A stretch of DNA of 64,000 nt from Verrucomicrobiota bacterium (GCA_023269615.1 JAHFSY010000011.1:29877-93876); one strand, 5' to 3'. Positions 1 to 8,386 are shown, counted from the stretch's first letter. The notes: generated by a model from the sequence alone, not told the origin. Made by a program: numbers and translations.

Positions 1-1175
1 TCAATTCCACCATCCTGTGCGCCAACGTTGAGCTTTTGTCGAAACTGGTAAACCAGATCCACCTCGGTGGTGGTGCCGCGCAAATCCACCACTCCGTTCG
101 CAATGCGAAATTCCGTCAGCCAAAGGTCCTTCTCCGGCATGGCGCGGCGGATTTCCAGCAGGATCATCAGCGGATAATTGGAAGGGTCAACCGTCGGCTG
201 CGTCTGCTTCCATGCCGTGGCCGCCTTCTGGAGACTCTCCACCTTCGCACGATTGCCATCCAGTTCTGCTTGAAGCCTCTCGATCCCCAGTTTCCGGGAG
301 AGGAGGACGCCCGCCCACGTGCTGATCACCACCAGATACAACGCCGCCACCACGCCCACCAGCCGCCGCCGCCGGGCCCGTGAGCTGCGCTGCAATCTTG
401 CCTGCACGACGGATGAAGGCACCAGTTGTCCCACCCTCGCCGGCAGGCGGGGTGCGGGACGCGCCGACACCACAACCTTCCCGCCGAAAAGCGGGCCGAG
501 CGCCGCCTCGGCCCCACCCCCCGCATCCGCCCATACCCAGATCACGGGCGCTTCCGTCATCAATCCCTCCATCTTGAGAATCCGCCCCAGGCCGCGAAGT
601 TCATCGAGCACGGCCGGTGTCAGACGCGCGTCTGCCAGCGACTGGAAATACACGAGCTCCCCTCCGCGCATGACACCGATCACGAGGCGGCTGTTTTCAA
701 GCCAGAGGGCGCAACCATCCGGTGGCAGGGGCAGCATGCGCGCGGACGTTTCAAACCGCGAAATTTCCGGACGCCCCAGCTCGGGTGGAATATTGCCGCT
801 CAGCTCCTCCACCATGACCAGCCGCTGCTTCTGGGCGTCCTCCGGCCCGGCGGGAACTGCGTCGAAAACCGGTGGCTGCCCTTTCTCCGTCGCGAGGGCG
901 CGCTGTTCGCGCTGGAACGAGGCCAGCGCCCGCAATGAAGATGCATCCGCCGGTGGCGCATGAAACACAAAATTCAGCACCGATCCGACCGGCAGGCCGG
1001 CGGCCGCGATCTGGGTTCCCGGCGGAAGCTGGGCCAGCCCGGTTGAACGAAGCCGCGCCCGGTCCGTGCCCGCGTTCTCCCAGACTTCCCATTCACTCAA
1101 GGGTCCGGGGAAAAGAACCACGCCGGATGCAGCCCCGGTTTTGGGCGTCACTGGCTCGATGGTGGGCTGGCTCAT
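1..1175 (-). CDS. gspL: GspL-like type II secretion inner-membrane protein, partial (3' end outside window)
   Basis: The frame starts at an ATG overlapping the gspK stop as ATGA and stays open for 391 codons to the window edge, so the C-terminus is missing. Residues 1-268 form a soluble cytoplasmic part. A basic run (residues 266-271) precedes one membrane segment at about 271-292. A short charged helical stretch (296-323) follows, then a PilN/GspL-like periplasmic region containing LTEFRI and VDLRG strands. The topology and its position directly after gspK match GspL, which links the secretion ATPase to the periplasmic pseudopilus. Sequence similarity to GspL is weak by eye, so a PilM/PilN-type fusion is the alternative. 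It belongs to the gspG-H-I-J-K-L operon. Confidence 0.7.
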   Translation of the reverse strand, partial: MSQPTIEPVTPKTGAASGVVLFPGPLSEWEVWENAGTDRARLRSTGLAQLPPGTQIAAAGLPVGSVLNFVFHAPPADASSLRALASFQREQRALATEKGQPPVFDAVPAGPEDAQKQRLVMVEELSGNIPPELGRPEISRFETSARMLPLPPDGCALWLENSRLVIGVMRGGELVYFQSLADARLTPAVLDELRGLGRILKMEGLMTEAPVIWVWADAGGGAEAALGPLFGGKVVVSARPAPRLPARVGQLVPSSVVQARLQRSSRARRRRLVGVVAALYLVVISTWAGVLLSRKLGIERLQAELDGNRAKVESLQKAATAWKQTQPTVDPSNYPLMILLEIRRAMPEKDLWLTEFRIANGVVDLRGTTTEVDLVYQFRQKLNVGAQDGGI

Positions 1176-2113
1176 AGTTGTTTTTGTTCCAGCAGGGTAA
1201 ACGGCGTGGTGGCACGGTTGACCACCATGGAAAGACTGGCCTGGATCGGCCCGCTTTGCCCAATGCTTAGCATGCGGGTCACCGGTGATTCAATGCCCAA
1301 GGGCGTCGCCAGGGCACCCCAAACTTCCGGAGAAATCCCGAGAAACTGACGGGCGTCCTCAAGGTTTGCAAAACGAATGTCATCGCCCGTGTCAGGCACC
1401 CCATCCGGTCCGCTGAGATAGGTCACCATTTCCACCGCCTTGGAGTGGGAGGCGCCCGTCGCCGCCGCCACCATGTCCGCTGAAGCCGAGTTGAGATCCA
1501 GGCTGCCGTCAGTCCAGACGGTGAAAAAATTCCGCCAGTCGGATTTCCGCCGTGTGACCAGGTCAAAGTGAAGGACCTGGGCCATCTGTTCCACCGAGAT
1601 GAATTCCTTTCCCGTGGGGCCGTATGCCAGCCCGGCCGCAACGTAATCGTTGGGCCCGGCGCCGTTGAGCCGCCGTCCAGCCAGCGGATCCACCCAGTCC
1701 AACATGCAGTCAATCACCGTGTCCGCCTCCACTGAATTCAACCCCCATCCAAGAAAAAGTTGTTGAAGCACGGTCCGGTTCTGGTGCTTGAGCACCGCGT
1801 TGATCTGCAATCGCCCGTTCTCGCCAACCGCGTGTGCTGTAAAATGTCCGCCGCCGGGCAGCGTCTGCGTCAACACGGGATCTCCGTTTTTAATGCCCGG
1901 ACAGGACAGGATCGCCAGGCCGGATTCCGCCAGGTATCGCGCCCCGTCGGACTGCTGAAGCTCGGTCTCGTCCTGGATCGCCGACTGCGTCATCGCCGTC
2001 AAACCCACCACGGCGATGCAGATGACGCCGACAGCCCACAGCACGAGCAACAGCGCGGCACCTTCCCGTTGCGAGCCCTGTGTTTTGATCGAAGAGTGAA
2101 CCGGGGTTTTCAT
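1172..2113 (-). CDS. gspK: Type II secretion minor pseudopilin GspK
   Basis: 313 aa. A long basic leader precedes a hydrophobic segment at residues 18-41 (GAALLLVLWAVGVICIAVVG). A globular domain follows with the helix-hairpin-like DLNSASADMVAAATG region typical of GspK (T2SSK). GspK caps the pseudopilus tip with GspI and GspJ. As in most GspK proteins, the usual Glu+5 is not in a clear xTLLE context. The frame is open further upstream, but ATG 2113 overlaps the gspJ stop as ATGA, the same coupling seen at the other junctions, so this start was chosen. Downstream the gspL-like gene overlaps in the same way. Confidence 0.85.
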   Translation of the reverse strand: MKTPVHSSIKTQGSQREGAALLLVLWAVGVICIAVVGLTAMTQSAIQDETELQQSDGARYLAESGLAILSCPGIKNGDPVLTQTLPGGGHFTAHAVGENGRLQINAVLKHQNRTVLQQLFLGWGLNSVEADTVIDCMLDWVDPLAGRRLNGAGPNDYVAAGLAYGPTGKEFISVEQMAQVLHFDLVTRRKSDWRNFFTVWTDGSLDLNSASADMVAAATGASHSKAVEMVTYLSGPDGVPDTGDDIRFANLEDARQFLGISPEVWGALATPLGIESPVTRMLSIGQSGPIQASLSMVVNRATTPFTLLEQKQL

Positions 2114-2763
2114 GAGGGACTTCCAAAATGCGGCAAGGCGTTGGTTTGAACCTGCGGGATGTAAAAAACCGTCCGGCTGCCGGCGGCCTCGGTTGGACGC
2201 CTCAACCACAGCGCCACGGCCAGTGGACGACGGATGGGATCCTTCCATTCATCCTTCCATTCGCCGGAACCTGGATCTTGAAACGACCACTCCATTTCCG
2301 AAAAACCACCGGCCAGCGGGAGCCATGGCATCAGCTCGGCATGCGCCCGGTCATTTGCCATCGGGTTGAATTTCCTCGCGGCGAGCACCCATCGGCCATC
2401 CTCCTGCTTTCGCGCCGCCAGCACCACGGTGACCGCCATCGGATCCTGCCATCGTTCGCCCCACTGCAACGTCCCCGGTGCCTGCTGAAACTGGACTTCC
2501 CGGCTGGAGCTGGACTCAGGACGCTTTTCTGCGCGCACCACCGCCGTCACTGGCAACCGGCTGCACGCCTGGCGCAACACGTCCAGGAGCGCATCGGTCT
2601 CGCCCTGGGTCCGGATGAGTCCCCTCACCACCATGATGCTCTCCATGGTGCTCTGAACAATTCCAAAAATGCCGCCGCACAGGACGCTGAAAAGCGTCAG
2701 CACCAGCATGACTTCGAGAAGCGTGTAGCCCTCAGCGCGCCGTGGTTGGATCTTTGAAAACAT
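2110..2763 (-). CDS. gspJ: Type II secretion minor pseudopilin GspJ
   Basis: 217 aa with a type IV prepilin leader: EG|YTLLEVMLVLTLFSV, cleavage after Gly12 and Glu at +5, followed by a hydrophobic N-terminal helix. The rest is a GspJ-sized globular domain containing the AVTVVL and WSFQDP strands. GspJ binds GspI and GspK to form the pseudopilus tip. The ATG lies inside the end of gspI (32-nt overlap) and the stop overlaps the gspK start, so translation is probably coupled. The assignment rests on order (G-H-I-J-K) and size as much as on residue identity. Confidence 0.82.
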   Translation of the reverse strand: MFSKIQPRRAEGYTLLEVMLVLTLFSVLCGGIFGIVQSTMESIMVVRGLIRTQGETDALLDVLRQACSRLPVTAVVRAEKRPESSSSREVQFQQAPGTLQWGERWQDPMAVTVVLAARKQEDGRWVLAARKFNPMANDRAHAELMPWLPLAGGFSEMEWSFQDPGSGEWKDEWKDPIRRPLAVALWLRRPTEAAGSRTVFYIPQVQTNALPHFGSPS

Positions 2764-3247
2764 ATTCCTCCACTGTCGCGGATTGTGGTCCTTCCGGCCC
2801 CACCCATTTCGCCGTCAGTTGCAACCGGTAAAGTGACTGCAGCTCGTGCCCCTTGCTGTCCCGCAGCTTGAGCGGTTCTGCCACGGTCGTGTAAATGACT
2901 CCCCGCCCGTCTGCCGGGCTCGTCGTTGTCCCCTCGGATCTCAGCCGCAGCCGCGCTTCGAGAAGACGGCTGTCCAGTTGCTGGCGGACGTAGGCCGACA
3001 TCGCCACCATCGAGGAGCTGCGAATCGTCTGGTTCATCCCCGTCACCATTCCCACCACCGTGATGGAAAAGATTGCAATCGCGAGCATCATCTCCAGAAG
3101 CGTGAAAGCTCCCGTCGGTTGGTTTCGTCCTGTAGGAGCCGCTGTCAGCGGCGATCCGGATTCCACCCCTTCCCGGTCGCCGCTGACAGCGGCTCCTACA
3201 AGCGAGAAAATATTCCGGCTCCTGACTCCTGTGTCATTCTCTTTCAT
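2732..3247 (-). CDS. gspI: Type II secretion minor pseudopilin GspI with a repeat-derived leader
   Basis: 171 aa. The prepilin motif is at residues 46-56 (GAFTLLEMMLA). Phe48 is +1 and Glu52 is +5, so the -1 residue is Ala rather than the usual Gly, unless cleavage is one residue earlier. The 47-residue leader is far longer than the 5-20 residues usual for this family. Codons for residues about 16-40 are a complete copy of a 70-bp palindromic repeat (3131-3200) also found intergenically at 50701-50769. The start ATG overlaps the gspH stop as ATGA, and no ATG, GTG or TTG was found between the repeat and the motif, so the repeat appears to be translated. The mature domain is GspI-like. Confidence 0.8.
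   Translation of the reverse strand: MKENDTGVRSRNIFSLVGAAVSGDREGVESGSPLTAAPTGRNQPTGAFTLLEMMLAIAIFSITVVGMVTGMNQTIRSSSMVAMSAYVRQQLDSRLLEARLRLRSEGTTTSPADGRGVIYTTVAEPLKLRDSKGHELQSLYRLQLTAKWVGPEGPQSATVEEYVFKDPTTAR
3131..3200. repeat. GTAG-headed palindromic repeat (family A, copy 1), inside gspI
   Basis: Perfect 24-bp arms (3131-3154 and 3177-3200) begin TGTAGGAGCCGCTGTC and surround a 22-nt spacer. The same two arms, identical over 24 bp, occur at 50701-50769. The GTAG start resembles REP elements mobilised by RAYT transposases. Confidence 0.9.
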
Positions 3248-3756
3248 GGCATTGAACTGGTTTCCGAAAGGACGGCGCCGGTCAGGGGACTGAAGGTTTG
3301 CTCAATCACCGCCGAACCGCGCTGGAAGCGCAGCGACAGGGGTTCGCAGAGTCGACCGGCCACGAATTCCCACCGGAAATCACGCACCTCGTGCCACTGT
3401 GCCTGGCCCCACGATTTCATCAAAAGACGCTGACCCCGTGCCAGGTGGGCAACTGCCAGGCTGGGTGGATCGCCCGGCTGGGGTTGGGCCGGTTGCAGCG
3501 TAAAATAGTCCAAGTGCAACTCAATCGTGTAGGCCCGATGCTCGCGCAGTGCCAGTTCCCGGGCCCGATCAATTTGATCCGCCAGCTTTTCCGTCGGCTC
3601 CCGCAGTTGCTTCTGGGCCTGGTAATCCCCCAGCACCGGCACCGCCACCAGCAGCATGATGGCGCCGATGGCGAGGGCCAGCATGATCTCGAGCAGCGTG
3701 TAACCCTCACACGCGCGATGACGGGATGGAGCGGCTGGGGAAAATAACGGCTTCAA
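3244..3756 (-). CDS. gspH: Type II secretion minor pseudopilin GspH
   Basis: 170 aa. The prepilin leader ends EG|YTLLEIMLALAIGAIM with cleavage after Gly18 and Glu at +5. A GspH-type domain follows, with the QIDRARELALREHRAYTIEL helix-strand region that is characteristic of GspH/FimT proteins. GspH is a minor pseudopilin joining the tip complex to the GspG body. It lies 24 bp downstream of gspG and its stop overlaps the gspI start. FimT-like annotation is the alternative, but the operon supports GspH. Confidence 0.83.
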   Translation of the reverse strand: MKPLFSPAAPSRHRACEGYTLLEIMLALAIGAIMLLVAVPVLGDYQAQKQLREPTEKLADQIDRARELALREHRAYTIELHLDYFTLQPAQPQPGDPPSLAVAHLARGQRLLMKSWGQAQWHEVRDFRWEFVAGRLCEPLSLRFQRGSAVIEQTFSPLTGAVLSETSSMP

Positions 3757-3780
3757 GGCAGACCTCCGGACAGCGTGTCT

Positions 3781-4320
3781 TCAGGAATTGGATGCCGACT
3801 TCTGCCAATTGCCAATCAAGCCCTCGGAAGCATTGGGCCCGTTTGCTCCCCAGGACCAGAGGTCGAACGACCCCGGATTGTGTTTGCCGGGACAAATGTA
3901 TTGGTAGGGATTTCCCCACGGATCAATGAGCGCTTCCGGCTTCAGCAATTGGAGCCAGTTCGGCGGGGTGGGCGGAATGGTGGGTTTGCTCACCAATGCC
4001 TGAAGCCCCTGTTCGGTGGTCGGGTACTTCAGGTTTTGCATCTGGTAGGTCCGCACCTGCGTCCCCAATGCCCCGAGATCCGATTGAACACGCGTCTCCT
4101 TGGCCACCGCCACGTTGCCAGACAAGTAGTAAATTCCCGATCCCAGCAGCACGGCAATGATCGATAGAACCAGCATGATCTCGATCAGGGTATATCCCGC
4201 AGTCCACCGCCTGCCCGCCAATCCGGGATGATTCCTCACGTCAAAACCACTTTGCTGTAAGATATTCACCGCAAACAGGTTAATCCGCCCTGTTCGGACG
4301 AGCAAGCCCAAACTTCCCAT
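3781..4320 (-). CDS. gspG: Type II secretion major pseudopilin GspG
   Basis: About 179 aa. The leader ends TAG|YTLIEIMLVLSIIAVLLG, with cleavage after Gly42 and Glu at +5 if the 4320 ATG is used. GTG codons nearer the motif (about 4269 and 4233) would give shorter, more typical leaders, so the start is uncertain. Downstream are the GspG hallmarks: YPTTEQGLQALV, then DPWGNPYQY, then the C-terminal GxNGPNASEGLIGNW loop region. The major pseudopilin polymerises into the periplasmic piston. It is first in its operon and diverges from a cNMP-binding gene. Confidence 0.9.
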   Translation of the reverse strand: MGSLGLLVRTGRINLFAVNILQQSGFDVRNHPGLAGRRWTAGYTLIEIMLVLSIIAVLLGSGIYYLSGNVAVAKETRVQSDLGALGTQVRTYQMQNLKYPTTEQGLQALVSKPTIPPTPPNWLQLLKPEALIDPWGNPYQYICPGKHNPGSFDLWSWGANGPNASEGLIGNWQKSASNS

Positions 4321-4386
4321 GGAAACCGCTTCCCTGTTCCCTATTTGACTCTGATGCATCCTGCCCTTACATTTCTTCATCCCTGC

Positions 4387-4830
4387 ATGAACCTTCTGAC
4401 CCACCGCTTTTTCACCTACTTCACCGACGCCCATGCGAGGTCGCTGGCTGAATATTCGGAGGAAATCCCCTGCAACGCCGATACGCTCCTTTTTGAAGAA
4501 GGCGATCCATCCGATTGCCTCTACGTGGTGCTCGAAGGCCAGGTCGAGCTGACCAAGAAGGCCCCGGACGGCACGAAAGTCCCGCTTGCCACCATCGAGG
4601 CCGGTGACTATTTCGGCGAGATGGGCATCATCAGCGACAAGCCCCGCAGTACCGGCGCCCGCACCACCGTCTTCTCCCGCCTCGGAAAAATTCCGGGGCC
4701 TCCCCTCATGCGCATCCTGCAGGAGGAACCTTTCGTCACCCTCCACCTTTTTCGAACCATCCTCGACCACCTGCGCAAAGCCAACGATCGCTACGTCGCG
4801 GACGTCCCCAAAAAGGGCAAGGGCAAATAA
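4387..4830 (+). CDS. Stand-alone cyclic-nucleotide-binding domain protein
   Basis: 147 aa from ATG 4387 (ATG 4354 and TTG 4345 are in-frame alternatives). Nearly the whole protein is one cNMP-binding beta-barrel: FEEGDPSDCLYVVLEGQVEL, then the phosphate-binding cassette FGEMGIISDKPRSTGART. The FGE and R-S/T positions that contact cAMP in CRP/PKA-type domains are kept. No helix-turn-helix or other output domain follows, so it is not a CRP-type transcription factor. It probably acts by protein contact. It diverges from gspG, and a class III nucleotide cyclase sits next to gspF elsewhere in the window. A link to the secretion machine is inference. Confidence 0.78.
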   Translation: MNLLTHRFFTYFTDAHARSLAEYSEEIPCNADTLLFEEGDPSDCLYVVLEGQVELTKKAPDGTKVPLATIEAGDYFGEMGIISDKPRSTGARTTVFSRLGKIPGPPLMRILQEEPFVTLHLFRTILDHLRKANDRYVADVPKKGKGK

Positions 4831-4872
4831 TCCGCAAATTCAGAGTCCGGGGCTTTTCAACGCCCTGAAAGA

Positions 4873-5459
4873 TCATGAATTATCCGTATGAAATCCGATG
4901 CGCCTTCTCGGCGGATCCGGGGGTGGTACCAGCAGAGGTTGAAGCTCCGACCAGATGATCTGGAGCGACTTGTCATGCTGAAGCAATGCCTTGTCTATTT
5001 CCGCTAATCGCTTGAGAATGGCCGCATTGGCCACGAGTTGTTCCCGCATCTGGATGAATGCACGCACCACAAATACGCTCATCGCCACGGCCGCGGGACT
5101 GTTCAACACCGTCGCCGCCATGATCGCGCCGTGCTCCGTGAACGCGGTTGGCCGGTAGGCCGATCCCCGATGTCTCTTGGAACTGGTCGCAAATTGCGAC
5201 CAGTTCAGCACAACGCCTTCTCTTTGCGGGACCTTCACATTTGAAGTCACAATTTGTGACTTCAAACGATCCCACTCCCGCACGGTCAATCGAAACATGA
5301 AATCTTCCGGGAAACGGTCGCGTTGCGCTTTACCTGTTCGTTAAACCGCTTCGTGACCACGCCGTAAAGTTCCGCCAGATCCGCATCCAGAATCACCTTC
5401 CGGCCACGCAAGTTGAAGATCAGGGAACTGATGGGCTTCTTTGCTTTCATCGGCTTCAT
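4873..5459 (-). pseudogene. ORF6N-domain DNA-binding protein, interrupted by a frameshift
   Basis: Two frames together make one ORF6N (Bro-N/KilA-N related) protein. The first part starts at ATG 5459 (MKPMKAKKPISS) and carries LRGRKVILDADLAELYGV and NEQVKRN. It shifts at about 5330. The second frame then gives DRFPEDFMFRLT, FTEHGAIMAATVLNSPAAV and the C-terminal helix. A single missing base after the RN codons would restore the frame. The domain occurs in phage-derived and antitoxin-like DNA-binding proteins. The start overlaps the stop of a 68-aa gene as ATGA. It is either a real pseudogene or an assembly error. The second part alone could start at Met 5298. Confidence 0.8.
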
Positions 5460-5662
5460 GTGTGGAAAAAACCAATGGCCCGGATGACGCGGCATTCCCG
5501 CTCGGCTTCGAGCCAGTCGAGATGATCCAGAACCTCCTCGGAAAGAGGAATCCGCGAGCCAAGCAACCGTCGCATTTGCCGTTTGTCTTCGTAACAGCGC
5601 CACACCGCCTCGTCTTCATTGAAGCGGCGGGCCAGTTCCTGGGAATCGTTGAGGGGATTCAT
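5456..5662 (-). CDS. Small hypothetical protein upstream of the ORF6N gene
   Basis: 68 aa, acidic and basic residues mixed (MNPLNDSQELARRFNEDEAV..., then LLGSRIPLSEEVLDHLDWLEAE). No signal peptide, membrane segment or known motif is visible. The ATGA overlap with the ORF6N start argues that it is a real gene of a two-gene operon. Its product may be a partner of the ORF6N protein. Family not recognised. Confidence 0.5.
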   Translation of the reverse strand: MNPLNDSQELARRFNEDEAVWRCYEDKRQMRRLLGSRIPLSEEVLDHLDWLEAERECRVIRAIGFFHT

Positions 5663-5707
5663 GATGGTTTGATTTGAATTGTCCTGTCAGTGTTGTACGA
5701 GGATATA

Positions 5708-5727
5708 CTCATACCACTTCGTATGAG
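5708..5727. promoter_or_regulatory. Palindrome in the divergent promoter region, possible operator
   Basis: CTCATAC-CACTTC-GTATGAG is a perfect 7-bp inverted repeat with a 6-nt spacer. It directly follows a TATACT hexamer (5704-5709) in the gap between the minus-strand ORF6N operon and the plus-strand aminotransferase. It could be a site for autoregulation by the ORF6N-type protein. This is inferred from position only. Confidence 0.35.
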
Positions 5728-5846
5728 AATTACAACTGTCAAAAGAGGAATGTCACCCCAACCCCCACATCCCCTTGTCGCTGTCGCCCCCATCCTTCCT
5801 CACCGCCATTGCAATCCGCCCGCATCGTGCTATGCTCTCGCCCCTT

Positions 5847-7238
5847 ATGCCGCTGGACATCCAGAGCCTCATTCAAACCCGACTCGGCGAGAACTACGAT
5901 TTGCATGATCGCCATGTCAATCGCACGCTCGTGAAAGTCCTTCGCACGATCGGGTTCGACAAAGTGTACGCGCGGGCACAGGGGGCCTACCTGTACGACC
6001 GCGACGGGAAGGATTATCTCGACGGACTCGGCGGCTACGGCGCGGTGAACATCGGGCGCAATCATCCAGCCATCAAAAAGACGCTCTCGGACCTGATGGC
6101 GATGGACATGCCCAACATGGTCCAGATGGATTGCTCTCTCCTCAGCGGGCTGCTCGCCGAGGCGCTCATCAAGCGCTCCCCTCCCCACCTCAACGCCGCG
6201 TTCCTCTGCAACTCGGGCACGGAAGCCGTCGAGGCCGCCATCAAGTTTGCGCGGTGCGCCACGGGACGTGAAAAAATGCTTTTCTGCAGCCGCGCGTTTC
6301 ACGGTCTTACCACCGGCGCCCTCGCGCTCAATGGCAGCCCGATGTTCCGCGAAAGTTTCGGCTCGCTCCTGCCGGGCAACGACATCACGCTCGACGATTT
6401 TGAAGCGCTGGAACGCGAACTCGCCACGGGCGAATACGCCGCCTTCTTCATCGAATGCGTCCAGGGCAAGGGCGTCCACTATCCGAAAAGCGACATGTTC
6501 TGGCCGAAGGCGCAGGAGCTTTGCCGCAAGTACGGCACGCTGCTCGTTGCCGATGAAGTGCAGACGGGACTCGGCCGCACGGGGCGCTTCTACGCGTTCG
6601 AACACTGGGCGCTGGAGCCGGATATCGTGACGCTCGCCAAGAGCCTGAGTGGCGGACTCATTCCATGTGGCGCGATGCTTACGCGCCGGGAAATTTACGA
6701 CAAGACATTCAGCCGTCTCGACCGCTGCGTGGTGCATTCCACGACTTTCGGGCGGAACAACATGGCGATGGCGGCCGGGCTGGCCACGCTTCAGGTGATG
6801 GATGAGGAGCGCGTGGTCGAAAACGCCGACCGCATGGGCAAGGCGCTGCTCGAGGGATTGCGCGGGCTTTCCTCCCGCCATGAGTTCATCAAGGAAGTGC
6901 GCGGCAAGGGATTGATGATCGCCATTGAATTTGCGGAACCCAGATCACTGCGCCTGCGCGCCGCGTGGAAAATCATCCAGGCCGCCGACAAGGGTCTCTT
7001 CGCCCAGATGGTCGTGATCCCCATGCTCAAAAATCACCGCATCCTCACCCAGGTCGCGGGCCACCACATGGACGTCATCAAGATGACCCCCCCCCTGATC
7101 ATCGGGCAGACGGAGGTGGACCGCATCGTGCGCGCCTTCGACGAAACCCTGGCCGATTGCTACAAATTTCCCGGCGCCATGTGGGACATGGGGACCAACC
7201 TCGTCCGGGCATCCCTTTCATCGAAACGAGCCGCGTGA
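5847..7238 (+). CDS. Class III PLP-dependent aminotransferase
   Basis: 463 aa from ATG 5847 (ATG 5832 is an alternative). Fold-type I aminotransferase of the ornithine/acetylornithine/4-aminobutyrate class. It has the N-terminal GAYLYDRDGKDYLDGLGGYG segment, the CNSGTEAVEAAIKFAR phosphate-binding region, the DEVQTGLGRTG motif with the cofactor-contacting Asp, and Lys about 263 in TLAKSLSGGLIPCGAML as the Schiff-base residue. It transfers an amino group from an amine or amino acid to a keto acid. The substrate cannot be read from sequence. HpnO-like hopanoid enzymes share this layout, but no hopanoid genes are nearby. Its stop overlaps the next gene's start (TGATG), so the two are co-translated. 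Confidence 0.88.
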   Translation: MPLDIQSLIQTRLGENYDLHDRHVNRTLVKVLRTIGFDKVYARAQGAYLYDRDGKDYLDGLGGYGAVNIGRNHPAIKKTLSDLMAMDMPNMVQMDCSLLSGLLAEALIKRSPPHLNAAFLCNSGTEAVEAAIKFARCATGREKMLFCSRAFHGLTTGALALNGSPMFRESFGSLLPGNDITLDDFEALERELATGEYAAFFIECVQGKGVHYPKSDMFWPKAQELCRKYGTLLVADEVQTGLGRTGRFYAFEHWALEPDIVTLAKSLSGGLIPCGAMLTRREIYDKTFSRLDRCVVHSTTFGRNNMAMAAGLATLQVMDEERVVENADRMGKALLEGLRGLSSRHEFIKEVRGKGLMIAIEFAEPRSLRLRAAWKIIQAADKGLFAQMVVIPMLKNHRILTQVAGHHMDVIKMTPPLIIGQTEVDRIVRAFDETLADCYKFPGAMWDMGTNLVRASLSSKRAA

Positions 7239-8026
7239 TGCGCCTTCCCTCCCGCATCCCCGTCACCCTCTGGCTTTGTCTGGCGTGCGCGATGACCTCG
7301 TTTGCCGCCGATGAATCGATCGCGGCATTGAAAAAGAAAAGTCTCAAGCTGACGACCGACGTGATGAACGTCGAGGCGTTGAAGCAAGCTGCCACCGTCT
7401 GTGAACAAATCCTGGAAAAACAGCCGGAGGAACGCGAAACGCTGACGCTCCTCTCCCGCGTCTATTGGTCGCTCGGAAACCACGAGAAGGACCGCGGGGC
7501 GCAAAGCGAATGGTTCAAGAAGGGCGAGGATGCCGCCCAGAAACTCAAGGAGGTTTATTCCGAATCGGCCGATGGCTATTACTGGTACGGGGTCAACTAT
7601 GGCGAGTGGGTGGACCGCGCCTCCATCTTCGCCAAGATCGGCGCCAAGGGTGTCATGATGGAAAACATGAACAAGGTGCTCGAGTACAACGACAAGTACG
7701 ATGCGGGTGGAGCCTACATCGTGATCGGCCGCATCAACTACATCGCTCCCGGTGGAAGCTATGCCAAGGCCATTGAGTGTTACGAGAAGGCGATCAAGCT
7801 CGGCCCGCGCCGCACCACCGCCTACGTCTATCTCGGCGAGCTCTACATGCACGAGCATATCTTCGCCAAGGCCGAGGACCTCCTCAAAAAAGTCCTCACC
7901 ATGGAAGTGGACCCACGCTACGCCATCGAACAGCGCGACGACCGCGAACTGGCCAAAAAACTCCTCAAGAAGCTGGACAAGAAAGAAGAGCACTTCCCCG
8001 CACAGGAAGAACTCACCGGGCACTGA
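7238..8026 (+). CDS. Exported TPR protein, TatT-like
   Basis: 262 aa with an N-terminal signal peptide (hydrophobic core LWLCLACAMTSFA, probable cut after Ala). The mature part is all-helical with tetratricopeptide-type repeats, clearest at SYAKAIECYEKAIKLGPRR and AYVYLGELY. The YYWYGVNYGEW and AYIVIGRINYIAPGGSY segments resemble TatT, the periplasmic TPR partner of some TRAP transporters. No TRAP genes lie nearby, so that link is only by resemblance. The 1-nt overlap with the aminotransferase suggests a shared role. Confidence 0.75.
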   Translation: MRLPSRIPVTLWLCLACAMTSFAADESIAALKKKSLKLTTDVMNVEALKQAATVCEQILEKQPEERETLTLLSRVYWSLGNHEKDRGAQSEWFKKGEDAAQKLKEVYSESADGYYWYGVNYGEWVDRASIFAKIGAKGVMMENMNKVLEYNDKYDAGGAYIVIGRINYIAPGGSYAKAIECYEKAIKLGPRRTTAYVYLGELYMHEHIFAKAEDLLKKVLTMEVDPRYAIEQRDDRELAKKLLKKLDKKEEHFPAQEELTGH

Positions 8027-8102
8027 GGGGAAAAGTTGCTGGAAGAACCCGTAGCCGAACTCGCAAGAGTTTGGCCCCTCTGATCCGTGTCTTGCAAAAA
8101 AA

Positions 8103-8130
8103 ACGGAGGGACACGCTCCGTCGTGTCCGT
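8103..8130. repeat. Short GGACACG palindrome (family C, copy 1)
   Basis: 28-bp element with GGACACG-CTCCGT-CGTGTCC at its centre, directly after the TPR gene. Identical copies, in the other orientation, are at 56423-56450 and 58940-58967. Confidence 0.85.
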
Positions 8131-8234
8131 TGGTGGGTGAGTTCGCAACTGCCAAACCAACCTTGAAGCGGGAACACACGGTTTCGTCGCCCTCGAAAAG
8201 CATCATTGCTTGAAAATCCATTCGTGACGTGGCT

Positions 8235-8329
8235 GGACACGACGGCCCGCGCTACGCCGCTCGCCGTCGCGACGAAGCGCTTTGGCGTAGTCGGATAGGC
8301 TTCGGCGAGGCGAGAGCGTGTCCCTCCGT
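8235..8329. repeat. Family C palindrome with family D element nested in its loop
   Basis: GGACACGACGG on the left and GCGTGTCCCTCCGT on the right are the two halves of the family C palindrome. Between them lies a 70-bp family D element (about 8247-8316). An identical 70-bp copy sits at 37877-37946 without the family C halves. The 8027-8386 gap holds this and the 8103 copy and no gene. Confidence 0.85.
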
Positions 8330-8386
8330 TTTTCCAGCCCCATATTCCCTGTCCTATCCGATTCGTTTTGTTATCATGCAACAACC

